The notes below the pieces were generated by a model that did no database searches, was not told where the DNA came from, and was given only the letters and a program-made list of their open reading frames with translations. From positions 1 to 26,487 of the forward strand of contig JABSSW010000107.1 of NCBI GenBank assembly GCA_018902385.1: a stretch of 26,487 nt of DNA. The letters run 5' to 3'. This DNA comes from Physcia stellaris (taxonomy: Eukaryota > Ascomycota > Lecanoromycetes > Caliciales > Physciaceae). The translations under genes and the position numbers were made by a program. Shown here in pieces: positions 8,682 to 17,240 of this stretch. The first letter of the stretch is position 1. Each line of letters opens with the position of its first letter.

Positions 8682-8879
8682 TATTGAAAGAATCATGGGT
8701 GACTACCATTCTATTGCTCTGAATCTCGTTGTTCTAGGTAAGTTACATGCAGGTGGAAGCACAAGGAGTGTGCGGGTGCCAAGGCACTAGTCCCAACAAG
8801 GACGCACTAGTCCTTCTTTCGTCAGGTTATACTAACTGGACCTGACTGCAGCACACCTGCGGAGGCTGTATTTCCAACA
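8682..8879 (-). repeat. LTR of the Copia-like element (5' LTR in element orientation)
   Basis: 198 bp, identical to 5642-5839 except at 8706. Element-sense AGTATAACC (about 8826-8834) could supply a TATA-like element, but no transcription start can be placed. Confidence 0.93.
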
Positions 8880-8884
8880 TTCAA
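8880..8884. other. Target-site duplication of the Copia-like element, right copy (TTCAA)
   Basis: Identical to 5637-5641. G1 pol sequence continues from here. Confidence 0.88.
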
Positions 8885-9756
8885 AACATTGCGAACGAAT
8901 TTTGAATCGTTGAAAATTGTTGTTATAATCAAAAAAATTTTGAAACACGAACAAATCAAATCGATTTTTGAACGTATAATGAAAAAAATAACGAAATATT
9001 TCAAATATTTGTCAAAAATATTCGATTTTCAAAAAACAATTGAATTGTTATCGCATCGATTTTACGATCATAAAATCGAATTTTTAAACGATAACAATAC
9101 ATTGTTTCGAAACAAAATATATTCTTTGTTCAAATTCAAATTTCAAAAATTCAAAAAATATTTGAAAAATAATTTTTAAAAAAATTTCATCGTATTCAAT
9201 CAAATTGCATACGTTTTGTTCGTTTTATTTGTAATTAAATCAAATGATCAATTACGTTTGTGTGTGAATTATCGACGATTTAATCACATCACAAAACGTA
9301 ATCGATATTTTATTTTTTTGATCGAAAAAATTTTAATTAAAATGCAAAATTGCAAATATTTGATCAAATTGAATATTATATCGATTTTCAACAAATTTCG
9401 AATGAATGAAAAAAATGAAAAATTCATCACGTTCGTCATTTTCATGAAATCGTACAAATATCGAATATTATTTTTCGAATTGATCAACGAATTCGCGAAT
9501 TGACAACATTACATGAACGATTTGTTATTCAATTTTTTAAACGATTTTTGTCAAATTTATTTAAATGATATTTTCATTTACAACAAATTCAAAAAAAAAC
9601 ACATCGTTCACGTTCGTAAAATGTTGAAAAAATTCAAAAAAATCGAATTACAAATAAATATTGAAAAATGCGAATTTTTCAAAAAAAAAAAACGTTTTTG
9701 AACGTTATATTATCGATAAATGATTTTCGCATGAATTCAAAAAAAAAATAAAAATC
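8885..9756 (+). pseudogene. G1 reverse transcriptase relic
   Basis: Polymerase domain that would copy element RNA. In order: 'ELLSHRFYDHKIEF' (LPxHRxxDHxI), 'YLKNNF', 'VLFVIKSNDQLRLCVNYRRFN' (motif 1, expected CVDYR; Asp is now Asn), 'NRYFIFLIEKI' (NRYPLPLI; Pro lost), 'KYLIKLNIISIFNKFRM' (first catalytic Asp is now Asn), 'FELINEFAN', TGA at 9501-9503, 'QHYMNDLL' and 'CQIYLNDIFIYN' (catalytic YLDD is now YLND). 'IEKCEFFKKK' and, after a one-base slip near 9700, 'FLNVILSINDFRMN' follow. Both palm-domain Asp changes are inactivating. Stops are TAA at 9177-9179 and TGA at 9501. Very secure identification. Confidence 0.93.
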
Positions 9757-10617
9757 ATTGTCAATTGAAAACGTTTTACGAATTTGAAAAAAATACAAAT
9801 TTTCGTGAATTTCGTCAATTTTTACAGACGATTCATTCGTGATTTTTCGAAAAAAATTCGAATTTTCATTCGAATGATCAAAAAATTTGTGAATTTCGAA
9901 TGAATTGAAAAAATCGAAAAAGTTTTCAATTTTTTCAAAAAAACGATGACGAAAATTTTTATATTACGACATTACGATCGAATCAAACAAATCATTTTAA
10001 AAATCGATTTTTTTAATTACGTCAATGTCAAAATATTATTTCAATACGACGACGAAAAAATGTTGCATTTCGTTGTTTTTTACAATCGTAACATGATTTC
10101 AATCGAATGCAATTACGAAATTTATAACAAAAAATTGTTAATCATTATTCGTTGTTTAGAACATTGACGTTTTAAATTCGAAAATATCGAAAAATCGATC
10201 AAAATTTTCATCGATCACAAAAAATTGAAAATTTTCATAACGTCGAAAAAATTCATTTTTCGTCAAATTCGTTGAGCAGAAATTTTCTCGAAATTTAACA
10301 TTGTCATTCAATTTCAATTTGAAATTCAAAACGTTAAAACAAATATTTTAATTCGTATGTTTGATTTTCAATTCAAAAACGAAATTAATGAACGATATCA
10401 ATATCGAAAACAAATATTGTTCATTTTAAAACGATTCGAAATTCACGCGATAAAATTTGACGAATTTATTTACGAACGAATTTTAATTGTTAATAAAATT
10501 GACGATAATTGCACGACGTATCGTGAAATTATCGAACAAAATTTCATTTCAATGAACGAAATCGATTTACGAAATTGCAATGAAAAAAACGATATTTTAT
10601 ATCGAAATGATCGATTA
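9757..10617 (+). pseudogene. G1 RNase H and connection domain relic
   Basis: Frame 1 runs unbroken in register from 9757 to 11688 apart from point-mutation stops. The segment starts 'VN*KRFTNLKKIQIFVNF' and 'YRRFIRDFSKKI' (classic Gypsy thumb/connection). RNase H follows: 'LKIDFFNYVNVKILFQYDD' (T/DASDYA pattern, first Asp kept), 'ECNYEIYNKKLLIIIRCLEH' and 'FIDHKKLKIF' (TDHKNL). TGA codons at 9766, 9901, 10165 and 10273 stand at Trp positions. It degrades the RNA strand during reverse transcription; this copy is dead. Confidence 0.9.
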
Positions 10618-11688
10618 TGAATGTCTGTCGATATTTTTTTATTCGTTGATTTTTTCAAAAAAATTCACGAATTTTCGATTTCGAAACATTCAAATTTTAA
10701 TTGTATAAAAAATTTTATACGTCGCGATTATTATTGATTCAATATGCGCAAATTCGTTCGTCGATACGTACGTAATTGTTATAAATGTCAACGTACAAAA
10801 ATTTTCAAAAATCGAAAAAATAATTTATTCATTTTTTTGATCATTTTTTTGCAACGTTGAATCGACATATTTATAAATTTTATCATCGAATTGTTCGACG
10901 TTCACGATTATAACGTCATTTGCACGATAATTGACAAATTTAACAAAAAACGTCATTACGTGTTTTGCATCGTCGACGACGAAAATACAAACGCGAAAAT
11001 CACAATCAAAATATTTATCAATTACGTATTTCGTACGTATGAATTATTTTTTTTTATAACGTTAAATCGAAAATTTCAATTTATATCGTTCGTTTGACAA
11101 ACATTTTGCAAAATTCTCGACATCAAATGTAAATTTTTTATCGTTTTTTATTCAAAAATCGATGAACAAATCGAAAAAATCAATCAAAATATCGAGAAAT
11201 AATTACGACAATATTGCAATTACATGCAAAACGATTGAAACATTTGATTGTTTATAATCGAATTTGCAAACAACAACGCGATATTTGCAACAACAAAATT
11301 GTCATCATTTTTTATCAATAAGAATTTTCATTTTCGTATAAATTTTTCATTAAATTTTATTTCGTATGTTACAACGAAAAAACGACTTTTAATTATCAAA
11401 ACAAAAAATATTATCGATATAATGCAAAATATTTTCAATTACGTACGAAATCATGCAAAAATAATTCAAAAACGTATAATAATTCAAATCAACAAACATC
11501 GAAAAATCGTGAAATATTTCGAAAAAAATTTCGTTTTTTTGAATCGACGAAACATCAAAACGATTAAATCATTTAACAAATTTGATGACAAAAAATTAAA
11601 ATCGTACAAAATGTTAAAACGTATGAGCAATTTTTATCGATTCGAATTATCAAAAATCATGCGAATTTACGATGTGTTTCATTGTTGA
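10618..11688 (+). pseudogene. G1 integrase relic (HHCC, core, C-terminal)
   Basis: Integrase would insert the cDNA. The N-terminal zinc-binding domain keeps His in 'IHEFSISKH' and the Cys pair in 'RYVRNCYKCQRTK' (about 10762-10797). The catalytic core includes 'FDVHDYNVICTIIDKFNKKRHYV' and 'FINYVFRTYELFFFITLNRK', where the SDRG box has become LNRK (Ser to Leu, Asp to Asn, Gly to Lys), and 'KIDEQIEKINQ', in which Glu survives. The C-terminal part has 'IEFANNNAIFATT' and 'KSYKMLKRMSNFYRFELSK'. Stops: TGA at 10618, 10735, 10858, 11095, 11236 and 11245 (Trp positions), and TAA at 11200 at a Gln position. Secure. Confidence 0.92.
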
Positions 11689-12050
11689 TTTTTTCGCAAA
11701 AATTTTCGTGATTTTTTCGAAAATCAAATTAACGAATTTTTCGATTTCGTTATAGTCAACGAGAATTTCGAATGAAAAATGAACGATATTTTGAAATTTC
11801 GATATTATTACAATCGTTTTCAATATCGTGTCAATTGATCGAATTGATTTTATAATCGAACGTGATATTATGTCGACAACGAAAAATTCGATAATGTTCG
11901 CGACGTAATGAACGATTTTCATCGTAATAATTTCACGACAACAAATTCAAAATCGTTCAAAACGTTGATTTCAATATTTCAAATCGTTGTCAACGAAACA
12001 AATTTTTCAACGAATCGTCGTCGTTTTCGAAAAAAAATCGTCATGTTAAC
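11689..12050 (+). pseudogene. G1 chromodomain / C-terminal tail relic
   Basis: Beyond a TGA at 11686 the pol frame continues as 'FFRKNFRDFFENQINE', then about 11758-11850 with 'MNDILKFRYYYNRFQYRVN' and TGA, the pattern of a Gypsy chromodomain (w.VE.IL..R...g.l.Y.VkW.G). Chromodomains direct integration towards heterochromatin. Mutated beyond function. A homologous stretch lies antisense at 21480-21800. Confidence 0.75.
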
Positions 12051-12408
12051 ATTAATCGAAATTATTTTCGATTAACATTTGACGCAACGAATTCGATTTT
12101 CATTCATTTGTTTTTGATTTCACGATTTTTATTCAACAATTCAAATTTTATTATTTTTTCGATGTTATTTACAATCAAAATTTACATCGCATGAAAAATT
12201 GAATCGTGTCAAAAACATTTTCAAAAATTGTCGTCAAATTTTATCGAACGTTGAAATGACATTAAAATATTAAAAAATGAAAAATGATGATCGTGAAATT
12301 TTTGAATTTTGCAATTATACAATTTGATCAACAAAATTTTCAACAAGATTTTCAAATTTCGCAACAACAACGAATCGTCGAAACGACGTTCGCGAAAAAA
12401 AAAAATAA
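12051..12408 (+). other. G1 3' untranslated region with polypurine tract
   Basis: AT-rich, no ORF of note in element sense. The last 17 bases (12392-12408, GCG followed by an A-run and TAA) abut the 3' LTR and are the expected polypurine tract, with its G residues probably turned to A. 12178-12400 recurs in reverse at about 21110-21340, and its inner part also at 23447-23530. Confidence 0.65.
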
Positions 12409-12645
12409 TGTTACGAACATGTTTGACAAATAAATTTGACAAATAAATAAATAATATAATAAATGATTGAACAAATAAATTTAAATCGAATTATGTTTTA
12501 ATTTTTTGACGAAATTAACGTGATTTGAAATTTGACGTTCGTACATTGTTTGCAATTTCATCATTTTGTACATATTTGTTTTTGCAAACTTATTGTTTTC
12601 GTTTAATTAATCAATAATACGTTTATTCAAGCACGATTCATGATA
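12409..12645 (+). repeat. G1 3' LTR
   Basis: 237 bp, TGTTACGAAC to ATTCATGATA, matching 2665-2901 with nine transitions and no indels. The GTTTT duplication follows at 12646-12650. Confidence 0.92.
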
Positions 12646-12650
12646 GTTTT
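12646..12650. other. Target-site duplication of G1, right copy (GTTTT)
   Basis: Identical to 2660-2664. G4 sequence resumes here on the minus strand. Confidence 0.8.
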
Positions 12651-14074
12651 CGACATACGTTTATTAACATTCAAATTGATTAAAAACATCAATTCGTTTT
12701 TCGATTGTATTTTTGAAATGTACGAATTCTTTTCACGAGTTTCAAAATTTCAAAATTTCGACGTTTTTATATTAAACATCTTCGAAATCGTGATTGTGAT
12801 AAACGAAATTTGTTCATTTTCAATTATCAAATCGATTTTTTTTTGTCGATTTTGAACGATTTATGCAATTAAATGCAATTCATGCGACGACGATTTCAAA
12901 CGTTTTTCGAATTTTTGTTTTTGTCACGATTTTTATCGTTTCGACGAAATCGTCAATTTGACAAATCATTTTCAAACACGATTTGAAATTCGAACAAATT
13001 GAAAACAAAATGATTCGTTTGATCACAATTGTAACATTTTTTCGCGAAAATATTTATAACGTTTAAATTTTTTGTTGTTTATTGTTTTGAACGACAAAAA
13101 TTTATGTTGATTGACTCGTCGTTGAAATTGTTCGAAAAACAAAAACATATTTTTGCGTTGACATTTTCGTGTTTCGAAACATTCGTCATCATGTTGTAAT
13201 TTTCATATTCGAATACATTTGATTTTGATTGAAAATGTAATTTCGAATATCGACAAAATTCGTCACGATATTTTTTTGATCGCGAATTCAATAACGTGTT
13301 CGCGAATGTTTTCGTATATCGACGTGAATTTGTTATTGTAATCGACGATTTTGTTGAAATGCGTCAAATTGAATTGATTTCGTTGTATATTTTGAAAAAA
13401 TTTTGTTGTGAATCGTGTTCGTTTCAACGAATGAGAAAATATTTTTGAATTCGAATCATTTGTCGTCAAATTTTTGCAATTGTTGAACATTTTAAAAAAA
13501 ATAAATCATTCGACAATTTTGTTTTCGAAATATTGTTCGATGACGATGAAAACGTTGATTTTGTTGACTAAATGTGAATTGAACACATGAAATTTCTCGT
13601 GTTTGAATAGAAAATCTTTGATTTCAACATGATTACGTTCACGTTTTTGAAAAATTGAAAAACGACGATCGATAATTTGATCATCGAAAATGATTTGCGT
13701 TTCAATTTGCGCGTTAAACAAAATAAAATCAAACAAATGATCGTCGTCGTTAAAATCAACGATTTACAATCAATCTTCGCAAAAGATTGATTGTAATTCA
13801 TAAACAAATTGATTCGTAATGTACGTTCACGATCGCGACGAAATTGATCATTTAATTGAACGACGACATCATTTTCGACGACGATATTATTTTCGACAAA
13901 ATCGACGTTTTTTTCGTTCGAATTTTCGACGAATTCGTCAACGATTTCATCGAATTGATTGTCGAATTCTGTTGCAATGTTCGCAAAATTTGAAAAATCG
14001 AAAACAATCGTACGTTGTAAAAAATCATTTAAACGATCACGACGACGTTTTAAATTATCATTTTGAATAAACAT
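12651..14074 (-). pseudogene. Ty3/Gypsy element G4: gag relic
   Basis: Minus-strand gag beginning at ATG 14074 ('MFIQNDNLKRRRDRLNDF'). The N-terminus is acidic ('DEIVDEFVENSNEKNVDFVEN'). The frame shifts near 13780 and continues as 'FNAQIETQIIFDDQIIDRRF' and 'VFNSHLVNKINVFIVIEQYF', then 'KIVDYNNKFTSIYENIREHV'. A zinc knuckle reads KCYNCDQTNH: Cys at 13034-13036 and 13025-13027, His at 13010-13012; the fourth Cys position reads Leu. TGA codons interrupt at several plausible Trp positions. Beyond it, 'FRRCLI' and 'INLNVNKRMSKT' lead to the G1 junction, and the protease follows at 2664. The LARD-like element splits its leader at 14120. Confidence 0.68.
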
Positions 14075-14120
14075 GATGATTGATAAGTAAAAAACTTTAG
14101 AAATTTTAAATTCTCAAATG
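14075..14120 (-). other. G4 leader, gag-proximal piece
   Basis: Short untranslated stretch upstream of the gag ATG, ending in AAATG (14116-14120), the left target duplication of the LARD-like element. The leader continues at 20310. Confidence 0.55.
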
Positions 14121-14411
14121 TGTAAGAAACATTGCATCAGAAATGTATAGCAAAAACAATAATATGATTAAATTAATAATTGTTGAACTAATTGTTTTGC
14201 AGATTTCGCAATATATATTCGTTTTGTCTGTTCAATTGTACGAGTTTTTGAGTTTTTGCGCATGAATATTTAGTCGATATGCGATATGAATGTCGAATGA
14301 TTAATATAATAAAACTGATCGTTTCGTGAATTGATGTTTCGAATTTGCTTGATTTGAATTTTTGACAATCGAAATTCGATTCGCATTGTTTTGAACTTTG
14401 AATTTTTTACA
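14121..14411 (+). repeat. LARD-like element, left LTR
   Basis: 291 bp from TGTAAGAAACATTGC to ATTTTTTACA. Compared with 20019-20309 I count 23 differences and no indel: 22 transitions and one transversion. Of the transitions, 12 are C/T before T, 7 are A/G after A, and 3 are A/G after T. Confidence 0.92.
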
Positions 14412-15120
14412 CGTTTTTTTTTCTAAACATCGAAATTTTTTGAAATGATCAATATTTTTCGTATGCTTTGCAACAAAAATTCATAAATTGATGTATTCGT
14501 ATGTTGTATTCATATGTCTATTCATGAATTGTATTCATGAATTGTATTCATGAATTTGAAAAATCGTTATAATCGCGACTTTCGCATTTTGATATAATTT
14601 GAAAAATCATTGTGATCGTGATTTTCGCATCGAATATTTTATCATTCATTTCGATTTTTATCAGTTTGCGTTAAAAATCTGAAAATCATTTTCGTGAATG
14701 ATTTAAAAAAAACATGATTTGATAATTCAACTGTTTGCTGTTTTCAGTATCGAAAATTTAATTTCGTACAATTCACGACTCTCGATATAATGATTGACAA
14801 TTAACTAAATAACAATGAAATTTGAATTCGAGTCAATTTATATCTGTCTATTTTTTATCTTTTTATTTCATATATCGAAATCGATGAATTTATCGAGAAA
14901 AAAAATGTTTAAACGCGAGAGACGTCGAATAGACGCGATCGCATTCGATATATCAAATTTCGAAAATTTGTTCGATTTTTTGCATTTCATTTTACATTCA
15001 CAATATTCAACGCTCAATTAAATCGAACAACAATTTTTGAAAATGTTTTTAACACGATTCAATTCCTCTATGCGTCGTAAATCTCAGACAATAAACAACA
15101 CAAAATCGTGACATGAAATT
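14412..15120. other. LARD-like interior, left part, with one unassigned reading frame
   Basis: An ATG-initiated frame at 14815-15021 (+) encodes 68 residues including 'RKKMFKRERRRIDAIAFDIS' and continues after TAA at 15019 for some residues. I do not recognise it; a gag remnant is possible. The rest is AT-rich without features, except for repeats of GAATTGTATTCAT near 14524-14552. Confidence 0.3.
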
Positions 15121-15124
15121 TGAA

Positions 15125-15690
15125 ACGATTATTTTCGAATCAATTGTTTCATCAAAAGAATTATATTTGCAAAACGTTGAACGCGTCATGATATTGAATG
15201 TTAAATTGTTCGAATCAATTGTATTATCAAAAACATTGAATTTGTCATGTTATTGATTTTCAAATACGTTTTCGTTATATGATTTGATTTGAATTTGTTA
15301 CACAGTTTATTCGTGATTATAAAACGTCTATCGTGTCGCGATACTGACATGACTATTCGAATCAATTGATTTGTCAAATGAATTATATTTGCGAAAAACG
15401 TTCGACATCGAACGCGTCATGATATTAAATTGTTTTCGAATCGATTGTATCATTACAAAAATTATATTGTCGTGTTGTTGATTTTCAAATATTTTCTCAT
15501 TATACGATTTGTTCGAGACTCGATCGTTTATTTATGATTATAGAACGTCAATCGCGTCGCGATAAACATGATTATTCGAATCAATTATATCGTCAGAAAA
15601 ATTGAATCATGTTATTGATTTTCATATACGTTTTCATTGTTTGATTTGATTTGAATCTGTTGCACGATTTGCTCGTGACTTGATTATATT
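15125..15690. repeat. Degenerate tandem repeat, units anchored on TTCGAATCAATTG
   Basis: TTCGAATC(A/G)ATT(G/A) recurs near 15137, 15210, 15356, 15434 and 15576. GTT(A/G)TTGATTTTCAAATA recurs near 15249, 15474 and 15609, each followed by a GATTTG...CGTGA...TTATAA type segment. It is consistent with about two and a half copies of a 220-bp unit that has been shortened and mutated. Confidence 0.65.
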
Positions 15691-16100
15691 TGTAATTATT
15701 CTTTGTCAATGTCGATGTCTTATAAATTGATGCATAAATTCTAAATGTTTGTTTCTAACGAAACTTTTTTTTTTTTAATTTCAATTTTTTTAGAAAGCAA
15801 AACGATTTCTGTATGCAATTATGTGAATCTTTGAATTTTTATTTTTATTCAGCAATTTCGCGAATTTTCAATCATTTATCTTGTAATTTGAGAAATTTCG
15901 ACAAAGTTTCGAACGATGATATTCTCGATGAATATGCATGTTTTGCAAAAAAACTTTGTCATGACAATCAATTGTTCTATTCATTGTGTTTTACATGATG
16001 AGAAAAAATCATGAAACTGTGCTGTGTGCGAAATTTTCTATGATCGTCGTTTTTTGAATGTATGATTCATGTTTTACTTTTCGATAATATGTTATAAAAT
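15691..16100. other. LARD-like interior, unassigned
   Basis: An ATG frame at 15813-15998 (+) encodes 61 residues with several Cys (ending 'AKKLCHDNQLFYSLCFT') and stops at TGA. Not recognised. No partner domain nearby. Confidence 0.25.
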
Positions 16101-16740
16101 TCACGTAAATTAATTCACGTCAATGTTCGTTGAATTGAAACGATAATTTATCGTATAATTTATGATGAAATGTTTGTTCGCAAATTTTTGATTCATGTTC
16201 GCATGTTTAAATCTTGTCAAAATGTTTGCAATGATTTTATATTTTGCAATTCATGATTTCACGCACATGTTAAAATATGACGAAATATTTGTTGCATGTT
16301 CGTGATATATTTATTTTTATTCATATGCTCAAATTTTGACGAAATGTTTGCAACGATTCGTATTTCGCAATTTGCGATCGTGTTTGTTTGTTTGCTAAAA
16401 TATAATTTCTATTCGTATGTTTCAATTCGAACGAAATGTTTTGACAATTGATTTATATTTCGTTTTCGACTTATTGTTGCATTACATATAAAAATATACT
16501 TGAGTTTTGACGAGATGTTTTGACAAACGATTTATATTTCGCAATTTGCAATGCTTTTTTCGATCAACATATGTTTTGAAATGTTTTTCATCAAAATGCT
16601 CGATCAGAAATCGTTTCGCACGAACAACGTCTTTTTTATAATTTGATTCGATTTACAATATTTTCGTATTGATTTCAAAATGCGTTTATCGAAATGTTCG
16701 ATCAAAAATTGTTTCACACGAATGACGTTCTTTTTTTAAA
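16101..16740. repeat. Degenerate repeats built on GACGAAATGTTTG...TATTTCGCAATT
   Basis: The block (G/T)(A/T)CGAAATGTTTG(C/A)AACGATT...ATATT(T/T)CGCAATT recurs with variation near 16160, 16217, 16280, 16338, 16432 and 16508, spaced roughly 60-100 bp. Two related AAAAAT(T/C)GTTTC(G/A)CACGAA segments lie near 16608 and 16707. Non-coding. Confidence 0.55.
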
Positions 16741-17039
16741 ACTTGATGACACGTAAAGCAATTGCATGTTAAATTTTCAATTTCGTTTTGTTGTCAATGC
16801 GAATGTGATCATATCAAAAATAATTAATTTCTGTTTCACAATTGCACACGAGATTTGCGACAATGAACGAATCAAATCATTTATCTATGTATGAGTTTGA
16901 AAATCGTCGTCAATGTTTATTTTATTTCAAATTCGTGAATATGTTCTTGTTCAATCATTCATTGATCAAATTCGAAAATTCGCGCATTATCAATATTATT
17001 ATATTCATCGACGATCACGTTTGATGCACAATCGAAAAC
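16741..17039. other. LARD-like interior, unassigned reading frame
   Basis: An open stretch at 16842-17024 (+) reads 'FATMNESNHLSMYEFENRR' and 'SRIINIIIFIDDHV' and ends in TGA. Its first codon is not ATG (an internal ATG lies at 16863). Not recognised. It could be a remnant exon of a captured gene or chance. Confidence 0.25.
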
Positions 17040-17240
17040 GTTGAAAAAATCATTCGAAAAATTGTTCTTTTTTCTTGAACGAAATCATTCGAAAAACTAA
17101 TTTCTCGTTGTCAAAAATCTTTCGAAAAATCTATAACTTTTCTTTGAAAATCACTCGAAAAATACATAATTTTCTTTTTGAATTGAAACTCATTCGAACA
17201 CGAAATGTTTATTTCAATTGTCAAAAATCTCTCGAAAAAT
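17040..17240. repeat. Short repeats of TC(A/T)(T/C)TCGAAAAAT
   Basis: AATC(A/T)(T/C)TCGAAAAA occurs near 17049, 17085, 17117, 17149 and 17227, spaced about 30-80 bp, with TTGTCAAAAATCT(T/C)TCGAAAAAT occurring twice (about 17110 and 17219). Confidence 0.6.

Larger units (their letters stand above)
5642..8879 (-). mobile_element. Young non-autonomous Copia-like LTR element carrying a C2H2 ORF
   Basis: 3238-bp element in minus orientation: LTR 8682-8879, primer-binding site 8681 downwards, C2H2 ORF 8505-7084, G-tract-rich 3' region, polypurine tract at 5840, LTR 5642-5839, TTCAA duplications. No protease, integrase or reverse transcriptase could be recognised, so it should depend on enzymes of another element. 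The Copia affiliation rests on the TGTTGG LTR start and on a primer site matching the initiator-tRNA-Met anticodon loop, a habit of many Copia elements. Base composition is balanced, in sharp contrast to both flanks. The two LTRs differ at one of 198 positions, so insertion is recent and later than most mutation of G1. Confidence 0.85.
2665..12645 (+). mobile_element. Ty3/Gypsy chromodomain LTR retrotransposon G1, mutated and interrupted
   Basis: Full-length but dead retrotransposon: 5' LTR, gag, protease, reverse transcriptase, RNase H, integrase, chromodomain and 3' LTR, in the order of Ty3/Gypsy elements. It is about 6.7 kb without the 3.2-kb Copia-like insertion at 5642-8879. It is flanked by GTTTT and sits inside the minus-strand element G4. 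The coding regions are saturated with C-to-T/G-to-A changes in CpY context; no frame is intact. A second copy in reverse orientation (G2) lies at 20887-22484, and one more LTR of the family lies at 20618-20842. Confidence 0.93.

Noticed and set aside
8885-12050. TGA read as tryptophan (alternative or mitochondrial genetic code) to explain in-frame TGA codons
   Set aside because: Catalytic residues are also lost (YLDD to YLND, SDRG to LNRK), frameshifts and a TAA are present, and CC/CT/AG/GG are depleted in non-coding parts and LTRs as well. A mutation process explains all of this; a code change does not.
13819-14070. Plus-strand Arg/His-rich 83-codon ORF
   Set aside because: Antisense to the acidic N-terminus of the G4 gag; its composition is a mirror effect.
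15125-17240. CRISPR array or satellite DNA
   Set aside because: Repeats are degenerate, unequal in spacing and inside an LTR-bounded fungal element; there are no uniform spacers.
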